A stretch of 64,000 bases of DNA from Pyronema omphalodes (GCA_024516155.1 JAJJXM010000012.1:496001-560000); one strand, 5' to 3'. Shown: positions 33,611-47,600, numbered from the stretch's first letter. Numbers and translations are program-made. The notes: generated by a model from the letters alone, not told the origin.

Positions 33611-36600
33611 AAATGACCTTCTGTTTAGATCAATATTTCTGCTGCCGTGGAGAGAGGCCTTTCCATGAAATTTATATGGAGTTCCTAGGCAAGTCGGACA
33701 AGTTCAGTAATTATCTCATCACTTGCAATATCTTTGTAATCATAACAGAGTCGTAGCTTATTGGGCTTAGCAGTCTGTCATGTACATACACCTGCGTTAT
33801 TCGACGTACATACCCTCATTGAGTAATTGTGCAGACTGCGGAATCGACCACAGGAAATTAAAGCTTTAAATCACCCATCTATTTTTATACCCATCCGTCA
33901 CCCTCTCCGCCTCTCTAAGAATTAAAAGTTACTTAACCAAAATTTTGAGTTCTGGACAAGTTTACCCGCCGCCACCCCAAATGCTTCATAACATAGTGGG
34001 TTTTGTGCTGCATTCCTTCTAATTCCAGCTCTCATGAGAAAGGTACCAGCCTCCGGGCTTCATTAATTGCTTTGTTCTCGCCGCTGGGCTTGAAATTTCC
34101 TGGAATTTCTTTGACTAACAACTATGTTCTGGGTTTCTCTTCATTGGTTCCGAAACAAAAGGAAGAATTTAGGTAGAAAGGAAGGTACCACCGAAGAAGT
34201 CGGGTTGTCAAACGTATTTCCGGAACACTTCGTTTCCCAGGAAATTGATACGTCTGAAGTATGTATGCACTTTTTCCATTTGGTAGCTAAGGATAATTAT
34301 CGGACATTTTACGGGAATGATGTCCTGGAAATAGATTTTACCATCTCGATAAGGCCTCGCTTGCGTCTATGTGATCATTTATCTATGTATCTGTGTTGAA
34401 CTCCGTCAAACTTCTTCGGATGTCGTCAAATGCAGTCGGACGTTGCTAAACTTCGCCTACTCTGAGTGATTCTCTGAGAACAGCGAGGGAAAATTTCCCT
34501 TAGTTTAATTTCTCCTTCAATCTATTTAGGGTTATCAATCATATAAATTATACTTATCAAGATATCAGTATTCTCAAATACCTCTGTCGATCGTGATGTG
34601 ATCGTGAGGTTCCATATCTGTTGAATACATATTCCACTCTTCGCACTAGCTTCGACTAGCTCCGCCGCAAATGAAGTTATGAACAAAAAGCGCCACTAAA
34701 AGACGCACAGACACCGGTTCTGGAAAAGCTCTCGAGCAATACCGTTGGGTTTGATTTTAATCCAGAGATCGAAATTTCGGTAAACTGCTTGCGAAGTTGT
34801 TGTGGCGAAGCAGAAAGTGATTCACGTCCAAATTTGGTACCTTGAGTTTAGACAACGTACTTACTTATAGTAAAGGGAGTTGATGAGTATTTTGAAATCT
34901 GGAAACCTGTCGGAACCCTTAGAAACCCTGAAAAAGAAAACCCTATGATAAAAAAAAACCCTAAAACCTCGAGATTCATGGCGTCCGATTTCTGTGCTGA
35001 AGCGAAAGTCAAACCCATTGTAGATACCCGTATTACGGCGGAATCCATGAAACCGTGGGGTAAGTTAGGTCAATAGGAGTTTCAGTGGTCTAATTCGACC
35101 AAAGCGGGGGAGGGGGGGGGGGGGTAAGCCATGCCACACCCATCATAGACTTTGGACTTGGAACCTGATGGCGGTATTCATGTATATAGAGAAACATGGA
35201 TTCTCTTTCTGGGTGAATCTTCAAGCCAAAGTATGTATTGTGAATCGGTACTTAGTCCTTTTCATCTCTGGTACTCGAGATCCGTGCAGAATGCGGGTGG
35301 TACCAAGTGCGGACGGACCGTGGACATGGTTATGCAGCTGTGATAATGTCCCCGAATGTTGAACTGAAGAGTTGACGAGCCGATCGATTAGTTTACACAG
35401 AACGGATGTTACCTTGCTTCAGTTCAGCTTGTCGAGACTCCGTTCCTGACCGATCATCTTGGAAGTTAAGTTTGGCTGAGCGGCCGCAGGCTGCCGGTAT
35501 CGGTGCACAGGCTTGGCAAACCCTCAAGCGAGGCCGAGCTTCACCTGAGCTCCGAAGCAGTGGCTGAAGTCTAGCAAGTTTGCTTCTTCAATTAATCAGC
35601 CTCCATCTCCACCTTTCTCTTTCAACTAAACTTCCTCACCGATTAATATCGTCAACCTCACTCAGGATTCTGGAGTTTCTTGCAAACAAGGTCATAACTG
35701 CCTGTGATTCAGCTCCAGGTCAAGACTCTGCTAGGTTGTGAGCCATCGGAGCTCTGGAAGCCCGATCAGGGACTTAAACCAACCGATAATCCAAATTTCA
35801 ACCGTCTCGGCAGATATATAAAAAAGACACGGAATCAAAAGTATTTTGCTCCGGTAATGTGGACGTCTGATCTGGCTTGACTGTTCCGGGGTATCCAAAC
35901 GTCTTAAGAAGAAGCAGGGCAGATTGTTATGGTTACAGAAAATCCACACATTTACCAGCCTAATCAGTTTGGCTGCCAATTATGGATGACGCGCATCAAA
36001 ACATAAAATTTATCCAGAGTAGGTGAAGCTCGCCGATATCCAAATCCTCGGAGCTATGCGTGTCTCTTCGCCGTATCCGTTTCGAAACACAACGTCTCGG
36101 AGCCGGCTGGCTCAGCTTCTTTGGCCGCTTTAGGTCCCTCCCGCCATGGAACTCTTATAGAATACATACAGGAGGTTCTTTACTCCTCACATGATGAGTC
36201 TAAAATAAAATACAGGCGGTTACATCAGATCAGCTTGATATGATCACCTCAGATCAGGGCAATCAAGCCATTTTTTGGAACGAATATCATTCACATACAG
36301 CCACCAAAATCTTGGACAAGCCAATGACCTCCATACTGTGTGATGGCTCGACTCCGAAGTTTGTTCATATTGCAGCTATGGTCAGACAGATGAAGAAAGG
36401 CCGTTACAATATTTGAGGCGGACAAGGCCGCAAGTAGGTATTATAACCCTTAACGCTTTCTCATGATAAGATATCGGCAGCTAACCTGTAACTGCAGATG
36501 ACCTATTTGTGTACCATATGTACGTCGATATCATCGTGAGGCGTGAAGCGCGTCACTGCATCGGCCGATATGCGCGGTCCTGACACAGCACCCCGGACAA

Positions 36601-38700
36601 CTTTACTTTGCTTCCTTAGCGGGGTTGTGATTTCTGTGGCTGTGGTTGTGGCGGAAGTAGATGAGCTAGATCAAACATGGCTGGCTTACACCACATCACT
36701 CTAGTTACCCCCAACGGTACAGCGGTTCGTTTCCCTCGTTTCGCACCTTGGACCCGCTTGCTGAGAAGATGACAGCCCGGGTCGGCTGGCCAGTGGTCAC
36801 TAGGAGTTACCAAGCTAAAATGCTACCAAACTTGACATACAAGTGAAGGGTATCCGCAAGAAAGCAGAGAGGGTTAAAAATTTTACCGTGGAGACGCAGC
36901 GCAGGCTCTCGGGGCCTTCTACATATTGCTGAGGATATATGTGATTGGGTACTTACTTTACTTAGGACCACAGTCAAAGTCAAAACGGCTTTCCTGAGCA
37001 CATAACCCAACTGGCTGCCAATTGCGATGCCGCACCATCCTGGGAAACAGACGAAGTTTGAACCACGTTCCTAAGTTCTCTCAGTTCCCATGCGTATTCA
37101 AACAAAAGTTACCTTCTAATCTTATGGCAGAATTGCACGCTTTTAAAGGCGATGCATACTTTTTCATTTTCCGATTTCATCTCTTCTCCTTCCAAAATGC
37201 GCAACTCTCGGTTCTTAGAGTTTCTTGCGAGATTTTTGCCAGGGTGCAGCGGGGTGCGGTCTTTTGTCGCATCACTCGACAAAGCAAAATGAATTTTCAA
37301 AAAGAAGCACGTATCAAATTCTATGAAAATTCATGATCATACTGCTCGGTGTTTTTTGTTGACACTTGTCGGTCCTTAATTACCAGCAGATTCGCAGATT
37401 CAAATAACCTTGGACTTTTGTCGATCGGTAACTGCGGTCGCTTCGCTTGGCAAACTATGGTCGCGACTGGGAGTCTAGGGAATTTCCGCTGTGAAGGCTT
37501 GAGGATGATCCCAAGAGGAACGAACATCGAACAACAGGACAAAACATTGAAACTTCTCAATTGAATGACCAGTAGAGCCCAAGAAGTGAGAGGGTGTTCT
37601 GTTTTTCTATGACCGCTGCTGGGCTCCACAGGCGGGCTCCTGCCCTCCCCAGTGGATGATGAAGGATCAGGTAGATGAGGCGGAGGCTTGAGCGTTTAAA
37701 GTAGGTAATCTCATTCCTTATTCAAAGGGCAAGCCCCGGGTAGCCTAGATAGCCCGTCGCAAATTGGAACCATGACATCCACGCCTAAAAAGGGACCTAA
37801 AGAAGCTAGGCTTTGTGCACTTTTTGAAGACCTGCACTTTGTCTGCCACTTTATGTGCGCAGAATGCATCGAATTTACGACTTTGCTGGATTTTATCAAG
37901 ACGAGTATCGCTGCTGTTGTTATCTTGCTCGAAGGCGCGTAACTCTAAAATCAGACGCAGAATATAGAAGTCGAACGAGTTCGAATGTTGATGCTAGTTG
38001 ATTGGTCCATAGGCAACGTTTTCTGTAAAGCGACTCTAGCTACTTTCTGTACTCTAGCTAGCCTACTGCGGGTCTGCAGCACCACGGACGGGCGTGACAG
38101 GGGAGAGAGGGGAGGGGGGGGGGGGAGGAGGAGGGGGCATGGACTGCCTTTGGCAAGGACAAAAGCGAGACCAACCACCCACGGTGAAGATGAAGGGTAA
38201 CAAAGCGAGTTGGGAACAAAAAAGAAACGAAGAGATGAAGAAAAAAAAACGGTAACGAACCAACCAAAAATACCAACCCACCAAGACGGATGGAGAGTCC
38301 TAAGTGGTCAGGCTTGCTTCAGCATGCTTCATCAGACTCCATCAGAACACCCCACAGCTGCTTGTGGAACTTGTGGATTTTCACAAGTACTTAGAGCACT
38401 TTAGCTAGTACGGGACAAGAAGTGTCTTCGCCTTCGCTGCACCATCATGAGAAACCATAACCAAAATTTAAACCCCATGCCTACCGCTCCGCAAAAGCGG
38501 AGCTAACACGCGAAAAGGATGGCACGCAGACTAAGACAGAGACTTTGCTCACTTTGCTTAACCCACTGCACGATCTAGCAACGAGAGAACACTTTCACCA
38601 ACACGAGGGAAACTGCGAGGGTATGTATGAACAAGTGACAGGACAAGACATGGAGAGGGTTGAACGTTATACCTTCTTCTCCTCACTCGGAGTTCTCTAG
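33611..38700. other. Gene-poor region
   Basis: About 5 kb without a supported gene. Only short frames occur. There are G-runs at ~35106-35124 and ~38100-38140 (the second, with GGAGGAGG flanks, could form a G-quadruplex). Composition shifts to C/T-rich towards the kinase gene. Confidence 0.4.
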
Positions 38701-40138
38701 AGCCTCATCGATTCGTTTTGAAAAGAACACACACACACACACACGGCTACCGAGTGAATGCGAACCCTAGAGAGCCATCCCGAGTCAAAATAAAAAAAAA
38801 AATTCGAGGAATTACCCTCGTCAAGCATCTTTCTATCTATCCCCTCCCCAATATACATACCCTACCTGAACATCCTGAACACCATCAATCAACCCATCCC
38901 TCCCCCCATCCCTCTTGCCAATACAGACCCCCCCCTCCACGCCCCCCCCCCTCAGAAGTTCTAAGCTGTTCCTCCCCCCCCCCCCCCCCCCCCACCTCAG
39001 AGCAGTTCCCGAAACATCGAAACAGAAAAAAAAAGATAATCCTATTCACTGCCTGCCCTGAACAGCAATTACGTCCATAACGGGCTCAACATCGCAGCTA
39101 CTCACTCGGTCCTGTCAGCAAAAGCGGAGGACCAGTTACGGACCTAACCACCAAAAAAAGTACGCCAAATCCACACCAATCTTTGGCACTGTCACTCCAG
39201 TGCCTTTGGCAATCTCCAATCTCCAAAAACCAATCTTGCACGCCTGCCCCAAGAATATCCCAAATCACCCTACGCTCCCTCCCCCTACACACTCACATCT
39301 CTCTCTCAAACAAATCGTCTTTTACATCCCGCTCTTCCCACCTCCGCCACGACCCGCGTTCAGTCCCCATCGTCCAACCATAGATTCGGTGCCATTCAAT
39401 CCCTGCCGCACGGACCTGAGACACCCCTATTGGCCTGCCGCCAGTTTCCTCATCAACCAACTGCCTTATCCTGCATCCAAGGTTCTCTCGGGTCTCCCTC
39501 GCCTACCCGCAGATACACATTCACTCATCCCTCTCTCCACTACTCCACTTCACCCTACCCTTCTCAACTACCTCGTCCTCCACCTCCACCACCAACAAGT
39601 CGAAACGCATCGCATCGCGACCAGAATAACCGTTGTCGACAAACCAGGAAGCACCATAGCTGGACCCAGCAACTATCCGACAATACGACACCTTGGCGAA
39701 ACCATAACGCTGTCCTCCGCTCGTGGCTTCCAACTCGGGCCCTGGGACGGTGTGGAATCCGAGTCGAACTTGAACTTGCGCAAGCGACGAAACAATACAA
39801 TTAAGCTGCAGTTCTTGTTGCGACAAAAGAACTACAGTTGAACGGCTTCGCATTTAAACATTCATACACCATACACCTTCGTTTTGTATAACTTTCGTTG
39901 CGGGATTCTTTTTTTCGGTTTCGGAGTTTGTTATACTGGGATTTCGTTTTTCGCATTGTAGAAGGAACGGCATTTACGCGTATTTTTTCAATCACTTAAT
40001 CAGCTTAACTTTGAGGTCAGTTTGGTTTCTTTTGAGGCGGGGGAAGATTGTCGCGACTGCTGCAAGCATCACCGTACTGACTTTAACTTTCGGCCCCACA
40101 GCTTTACACTCTTCTTTTTTTAGTTTCCGACATAATTA
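38701..40138. promoter_or_regulatory. Pyrimidine/C-rich upstream region of the IME2-type kinase
   Basis: Contains an (AC)n run (~38728-38743), very long C tracts (38925-38995) and a CT-rich stretch to ~39550, then a T-rich segment. Frames here (for example 39200-39841) are low-complexity and overlapping on both strands, so I treat the region as promoter and long 5' leader. Several ATGs would make upstream ORFs if it is transcribed. Confidence 0.4.
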
Positions 40139-42614
40139 ATGCAAACAATGGCGAACGGTGCATTGGGATTCACATCTTCCTCGAACCTGGCGTTAACAGA
40201 CCGGTTCGAGATAATCAAGGAGGTCGGAGATGGTAGTTTCGGTAGTGTCGTGCTTGCGAAAGTACGGTCTGCAGGAGCGAATGTTGCGAGGAGAGGCAGT
40301 GTGGTAAGTTTACTTTTCCCCAGGTCGTTTGCGCCCTTGCGGTACACGGAAAAGGTTAACGGAGGTAATTACTATAGGTCGCTATCAAAACTATGAAGAA
40401 GAGCTTTGAGTCATTTGCACCATGTCTGGAATTACGGGAGGTTATCTTTTTGCGACAATTGCCAGTACATGCGCACTTGGTCCCAGCATTGGATATCTTC
40501 CTTGACCCCCATACCAAGAAGTTACATATTGCCATGGAATACATGGACGGCAACCTTTACCAGCTTATGAAGGCCCGTGAGGGAAAGCTATTAGAAGGCA
40601 GTGTCGTTAAGAGCATTTTGTGCGTGCCCTGCCCACCCATTATCATACCAAACTCCAAGTACTGATGACCGACAGGTTCCAAATCCTGTCTGGATTGGAG
40701 CACATTCATGCCCATGGATTTTTCCACCGTGATATCAAGCCCGAAAACATTTTGGTTTCAACCTCTTCGTCTAACCTAAACGACGCCGGTTCGTTCCGGA
40801 AATACTCGGCAATGGTCACACCACCTGCCACTCCTCCCGTATACTCCGTTAAGATCGCAGATTTCGGTTTGGCGAGAGAGACCTCATCTAAGATGCCATA
40901 CACCACTTATGTTTCTACACGGTGGTACAGAGCTCCTGAGGTCCTCCTTCGTGCCGGAGCTTACAGCTCTCCCGTTGATATCTGGGCGGTCGGTGCAATG
41001 GCTGTTGAGGTTGCCACTTTGAAGCCTCTGTTCCCCGGAGGAAACGAAGTTGACCAAGTGTGGAGAGTATGTGAGGTTATGGGATCACCTGGACAGTGGG
41101 TTGGTCGCAGTGGCAAGAAGATGGGAGGAGGTGAATGGAGAGAGGGTACCCGGTTGGCGGGACAGCTTGGCTTCAGTTTCCCTAGAGTGAGTTTTGAGAC
41201 ATTCAAATTATTTTCGTAAAATTGCTAACAAAATCAGATGGCACCCGTGCCCATGGAGTCAATTCTTGTATCACCAACTTGGCCAGCATCATTAGCACAG
41301 TTTGTTACCTGGTGTCTTATGTGGGACCCTAAGTGTCGTCCTACATCAATCCAGGCATTGCAGCACGAGTACTTTAAGGATGCCGTCGATCCCTTACTAC
41401 CTAGATCCTCAACTCCTTCCCGCATTTCGCGGGCAAAGTCAGAGCTTACTATGAAGCCTTCAAGAGACTCCATGACCGAGGCTTCCCCCCAGCCAGCGTT
41501 GGAGAAGAAGAACTCTTGGTTCAGAAAATCGTTCATTGGTGTTGGAGGTCGCGCGGACGGAGTTGTTTCACCGCCACCAACGACAAACCCCGAGCGTGCT
41601 GAGAGGCCCCGTCCAGAGAAGCGAAGCACATGGCATGCTCCCAAGCTTGGCAATGGTGCTCCTATGATGATTCTTCCTTCAATTCGTCCCGTTTCCCCCC
41701 TTAGCGATGCGGTAAGTGTACAAGCTGCCAGAGACGACAAGGAGCGGCGGAAAGAAGAAAAGGTCGCGAAAAAAATAGGGAGGCAGCTCTCAGTGGCGTC
41801 TAAAAACTCCCAAGACGGATACACAAACGGCGTACAACAGGCCGTGGACAAGCTTAATGGCAACTCTGGACACGTCACTTCACCTACTGCTCCCAAGGAA
41901 AGTTTCTTCAGCCACCTCAGAAAACGCGCCCGGCGATTATCAGGCAGGACAGGATTACCTCCTTCCCCCGAAGACGAGGATATAGAAGGAGGAGTTGGAT
42001 GTGGAATCGCCTGGGGCGGGCGGGATGGTGGAAGCAACAGGAGTAGCATGTTGGTTGATTCGTCTGATAATGCATCAGGAATTGACAGAGCGATCAAGGA
42101 AGTCGACGCGGCTTTGGTCGATTCGAACAACGTCTCGCGGTCCAACTCAACCGCAAACCTCCGACGAAACCCGAGCTTCCCTCCCACGCCGAATGCCAGT
42201 CGAGGTGACGGCGGAATCGCAACATCCAACACAACCGGCGGACCAGTCGCCCAAACGCCCAGTTTCCCCCGTACGAGAAGAAGTGTTAGAAACACAAAAC
42301 AACGTTACGAAACTCCGGACGAAAACGACGAGCTTGTGGATGAGGTCCTTGCTGCTGCGACAAGTGTCTACGAAAGCTATGAACAACAAAATGCGAAAGA
42401 CTCCGCAAAGGACCTTAGAAGCCTTAATTCTACGAACGGTTATCCGTCACCAAGCCCGCAAACGAATCACAAATTCTTTGCCAAGAGCTTGGATATTGGC
42501 GGAAAAGGCAGGAGAGATGATGAAATGGCAGACCCAAAATGGCCAACGCCTCCAAGTGAGGGGGATGGCGGCTGGAGCCACCAGCTTTACTCGATGGGGG
42601 CTACGCGGCGGTAG
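40139..42614 (+). CDS. ime2: IME2/RCK-type serine/threonine protein kinase (MAK/ICK family)
   Basis: Four exons: 40139-40303, 40378-40619, 40676-41186, 41238-42614; 764 residues. Kinase signature: glycine loop GDGSFGSV (30-37), VAIK Lys59, HRDIKPEN (153-160), DFG (198-200), activation loop TTY (212-214) before [10 protein letters not shown]. The TxY plus [10 protein letters not shown] pattern is that of Ime2/MAK/ICK kinases, which act in meiosis, sporulation and light or mating responses in fungi. An insert of about 30 residues ([10 protein letters not shown]...PPATPPVYS) sits between HRD and DFG. The C-terminal ~400 residues are Ser/Pro/basic-rich, including [10 protein letters not shown], and likely regulatory. 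Met4 at 40148 has a better start context (AACAATGGCG) than Met1. The symbol reflects family membership; a one-to-one orthologue is not proven. Confidence 0.92.
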
Positions 42615-43554
42615 TCGCCTTAGCAGATCGGACGGAGCTAATCAGTGAACAAAGCTGTGATGCGAAATCCTGAAGCTTTCCCCTATTGCCAATTACCTTT
42701 TCATCATCATCTTTCATAGCCTCTTTTTCTTACACATTGTCTGTCACAAATATTCTGTTACAACAAACTTGGGTTGCTTTGTGGGGTGTTCTAAAAAATT
42801 TCTACTTTCGGGTTTCCATTTTCTTTTTTTTTCTACCGGAGTTTTTTCCTTGTGCGATGGTTTTTTTTTTTTACTTCGATTCAATACTTAGCATTACCTT
42901 TTTTTTTCTTTACTTTGACATTTTCCTTTGTCATGGGTGGTTTATTATAGCAAAGCCTAGTGAAGCCTAGCGAACGGTAACCAACGAGGAGACCCATAAG
43001 ACCCGCGAAGCAACGCAGTAGCAAGTAACACCACCTACCAGCATTGACTTTTTTTTTCTTTTCTTCTACACTTACTATTATTATTCCTTATGTCGATTTT
43101 TCTTATTTTTTTCTTTTCCTTTAGTAAACCGATTTCCTTTGTCATTGTCTTTTTTCTTTTTTTTTATATTCGATACCAATAACCACACTCATTGTTTTTT
43201 TTATCATTGTTTTTCTTTTACTTATATCGTTCTGTGTTTTTTTTTCCTTTGATTTTTGTTGTTGATTGTTATTATACTGTGTTTTTTTTTTCTTTTTTCT
43301 TTTTTGTGTTTTTTTTTTTTTTTTTTTTGATTTTTTTTTGGGTGGCTTTGAAAGGGATGCGATGCGACTCTTGTTGTCTTGTTGTTTATTTTTGCAGATT
43401 AGGAAAGTGGGGTTCGTTTTTGTTGATTTTTTTTTTGTTGTTTCTTTTTTTTTGCTATATTATATTCGATTCTTGTTGTATAATTATTACTTATTATTAT
43501 TACTTATTACTTATTACCTATTACCTATTATTCTTCTTTTATATTATTATGGAT
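42615..43554. other. T-rich 3' flank of the kinase gene
   Basis: Long T tracts with interspersed C and G; Phe-rich frames here are compositional artefacts. Part of it is probably 3' UTR. Confidence 0.5.
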
Positions 43555-44610
43555 TTTTTTTTTTGCTCTGCCTCTGCCTCTGCCTCTGTCTTTGCCTTTT
43601 TTGGAACCGTTGGGTGGGGTGCTGGTGCTGGTGGTTGTGGTGCTGGTGCTGGTGGTTGTGCTGGTGGTGGAGCTGGTTGTAGTTGTGCTGGTTGTAGTTG
43701 TGCTGGTTGTAGTTGTGCTGGTGGTGGTTGTGGTGAATGGTGAATGGGATGCTGGTGCTGGTGGTCGTTATACTGGTGGACTCGCCTGAATCTGGATCTA
43801 CGTATCTACGTATGTAGTCATAGTGATAGTTGTTCATAGTTATACTTATAGTCGTAGTTCTTGCTTTTACCGATGATTTTTTTATTTAGATGATCAGAGG
43901 AATCTAGGAATTTAGGAATTTAGGAATGTTAAAAAAAGATTGGTATAGATATTGGATTGGATTGGATTGGATTGGATTGCGTTGGATTGGATATGGGGAT
44001 GGGGATGGGGATGAAGTATAGAGGATTGGAAAGATTGGAAAGATTGGAAAGATTGCTGGGAGGGGATGGGGATGTGGATGCAGATGCATGGGGTGGTGAT
44101 GGGGGTGATGATGGGCATGGGCATGGGGTGGTTATCTGTTATCTCTTCTCGTTGTTATTGTTTATCTCTTCTGATTGTTTATTATTTAACTGTTGTTTAT
44201 TTATTCCTCATTTTACAACCTCTTGAATCTGTGCTTATTTACTATGTTGTTTTTGCTTCGTTATCAGAAACTCGTGGTGTTTTATATATATTGTTGTTTG
44301 TTGCTTTGCTGGTGGTTTGCTGTTTTATTGTGGTTAATTTTTGGTTGTTGTTTGCTTTGCTGTTGTTTGCTTTGCTGTTGTTTGCTTTGTTGTTGTTTGC
44401 TTTGTTGTTGTTTGCTTTGTTGTTGTTGTTGCTGTTGATATTTTTGGTTCTTGTTTGCTGTTGATATTTTAGGGGGTGTTTCTTATTGTTTTTTTTTGTT
44501 CATCTTTTGTTAATTATTGTTTTCCTTTTTCTGTTGCTATTGCTGTTGCTATTGCTGTGGCTGTCACTGTTGTTGTTTTGTAATTATTGCTCTTTTGTTT
44601 ACACCAACTA
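43555..44610 (+). repeat. Cluster of unrelated micro/minisatellites
   Basis: In order: (CTCTGC)n near 43566; GTGCTGGTGGTT and GTTGTAGTTGTGCTG repeats 43617-43740; (ATTGG)n 43951-43990; (GATGGG)n ~43993-44015; (AAGATTGGA)n 44028-44057; GCTTTGCTGTTGTTT units 44350-44440; (TGCTATTGC)n near 44533-44560. No gene is supported in either strand. Confidence 0.85.
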
Positions 44611-47600
44611 TTTGGCTTGATATCTACAAACTCAACTAACGAGGAAATAGAAGAGAAAGCAAAGACAGAGAGACACAGAAAGTAAAGAGATAGAAAGCAA
44701 AGAGACAGAAAGTAAAGAGAAATACAGACAGAGACAGAGAGATACATACATAACAAATTCATCACTTCAGTCTTGTGTTTATGATTATGATTATGTTTGT
44801 GTTTGTGTTTGTGTTTGTGTTCGTGTGTGTGAACAGGGGGATTAGTTTTTTTGACGGGGAGTTTTTTGATTGGCAGAGAAAAGGGGAAAAGGGAAAGGGG
44901 AAATGGAGATATTGGATTTTAGTGATACTGTAAGAACATAACATGACATGTCATGACAAGAGAAGAGAATGAAGGGCTTATATCCTCAGCAAATGTAAAA
45001 AAAGATGTTCAAGCGCAAAACTACATAAACTACATAACCCACACTGAACTCAATATCCGCATTTACATAGCAATTCAATCCAAGTCAAGTCAAGTCAAGC
45101 CAAAACAAAACAAAACATTTTTTCCCTGATCATCATTTTAGGTCAAAATACCAATCAATCAACACACGGGAAAGCGAAGGTGAACCCCTACAGATGTAGC
45201 ATAGAGTAGTAGTTCTATGTACATACCTACATATTTAAGACCTTCGGAGCTACATTGTGCATTGCGCGTCATGCATTGTGCAGTATGCCGTGATGTTGTG
45301 ATGTTGTGATGCTTTCATGCTTTCATGCTTTGATCGTCAACGTGGGCGGCGGCGCGTATCATTTTTTTTTTGTTCTGAGTACATACGCCGCATGCTATAT
45401 GTTGGGATACATACAAGAATCACGGTATATACGTAGGTGACTATTATTATTATTATTTTCCTGTAATTACCTAGTATCTGCAGGAGTTTTATGGTTGGAT
45501 CTTTGGACTTTTTTCACCTTCTGTAGTCCTTTCACCGCACGATAAAACCTTGGAGATATGCATATACAAGAAACTTTTGGCTTCTGACTTTTGGCTTCTG
45601 ACTTCGGGCTTCGCCTGCGCCTCTCATCCGCTGTGCACTATGCGTAATGCAGAGCTTTAGCGATCGTAGCGGCTTGTGAGATCTTCAATCAAAAAATCAT
45701 TCCGTTCCATGATTCCATGATTCCATGATTCCGCATACCGCATCTGCCTTCCTTCGAGTATCGTTCCAAAGGCTGGGCATTGTATTGTTATGATGGGCTT
45801 TGTTGAACATAGCCATTATTCCTCACCGTACTCCAAGGTAGTTGTATCCACCGGTGTATCGAGATCCATAGTCAACAAAGCCACTTGCAATCCTCATTAT
45901 CTTGGCCACCGCATCACGGCCTGTGGAACCGAACTGTGGAAATGCGATCGTTACTCTAGATACATCTTGCGCCGCAGGATCACCGTCGCAGGTGTGCTAA
46001 AGCGGGCTAAAGCATAGAGATACCCCTTTCGCCAACTCCCAGAAAAACTTTATCCAAAAAAGCGGTCAAAATTCTCCGCAAAGCGGTGTGCATCGCTCGT
46101 TCGTTGAAGAGACATGAAAGGCGTTGCCTTGGTGCTCGCTTGTTTGGTTAGGCCTATCACGTTGCATAAATGGTGCGAACCTAGGTGCCCATAGTGTCCT
46201 TGATGTCGTTGGTGCGCCGTTGGTCGATTTTGCTGCGAGACTCTGCGAGCAGCGGCCTCTTCTATGCAGGCCTAGCAAAAGAGAGTTAGATTCGTCACAA
46301 ATGACTTGACCCCCGGCGCGAGACCAGAGGACCCGCTCGGTAACATCGGTGATTAAACTTGGTTACGGCCTCGTCATTCGGTAGATTACTTTGCGGTTTG
46401 TCGCGCTCGGCGGTGAAGAAGGTATGTGATTTGTGTGATGAAAAACCGGTGGACGAGATAAAACTTCGGTGCTCATCCTTCCACAGAAATTTCGGAGCGA
46501 CCGTGGCGTCGTCGGGTATCCGATATTTGTTGGATTTGCGGCGGTGTGGACCCTGAGTTCCCTGGCCTGGATATTGAATTGCGCACGGAGAAGCTGATTG
46601 GATACAAAATATTCAAGTACACCACTCTACCAGCTGCAATCTCGGCGCAACTGAGAAGTTTCGGTAGCTGGTCAGTCGCTCAAAAGGCGTCATGATCACC
46701 ATGATCGCCGTGCGTTCTCCACTGGTCCCCACTAAGGTCTCTGGCTGCCTCACCAATTCTCCACTACTGCTGCTGCAGTCGGTTCAAACAACCGGCGGTT
46801 GATATACGAATCACCGGTGTTATAACGGACAGCAAACAAATAGTGATTGTAGATGCAGTTGCTGGTCGTAGATGATACTCAACTAACCAGTTGAAATTCT
46901 CACCGAGTTTATGACCGTCATTAGAAATAAATTATCGGCATCCCGATTCGACGAAGAGCAGTAGTTAGCATGATAGTTTCGGACTATCCACAGTTTGGAT
47001 CTGGAGTAAAGTAAACATATTCTCCCTAAACACCCTAAACATGCGCCATGTAAACAAACACGGTCCCAAAACATGCTCAAATATGCGGTTCTTAGGTTGA
47101 CAAACATACGAGTACTTCTCAGCACTTAAACATGCAATCCATAAACATGCGTCGCTTTAAACATGCAGTCTTAGTAACCACGAGAATGGAGTCCCCGGAA
47201 GTGGTTTTCGTCCTGCAGATATCGGAACATGAAACCTCTTTTCCCATAGACTATGGTGCCACCATAGTCATGTATCGAAAAATGACCAGGAGTACATAGA
47301 GACTAAGGGGTTCTGCGTTGACTGGGACCGGCTGCGGTTGACCGTGGCCGCAACTTGAAAGCCGGTTCCCCGCAACGCTCACGCTTGAATACCGACACTG
47401 GCCGCAATACTCTAGATGCGCTCCAGATACCGAGGCCGAATTTACCCAAAACCGGCGAGTTTCAGAGATGGTGCGGCGTACCGGCGAAAATAGTCCGCAG
47501 TATTGTGCAGCAAGGTGACGGCGTGGATTATTGGTGAGATGAGTGAGATGGAGTAAGGCCTGTGGCACTAGGTGCTACAGAGAGGTACAGTGCTGCGGTG

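Noticed and set aside
39200..39853. Frames on both strands (213 and 110 codons) upstream of the kinase
   Set aside because: C/T-rich composition keeps several frames open; no domain or start context, and it lies where the kinase leader is expected.
41234..42295. Minus-strand frame of 353 codons
   Set aside because: Antisense to exon 4 of the kinase, which has clear family homology on the plus strand.
43192..44464. Phe/Leu/Cys-rich frames that look like membrane proteins
   Set aside because: Pure translation of T-rich and TTG-type simple repeats; overlapping in several frames.
47030..47165. AAACATGC cluster as a CRISPR-like array
   Set aside because: Words are too short, spacing irregular, and the host is eukaryotic.
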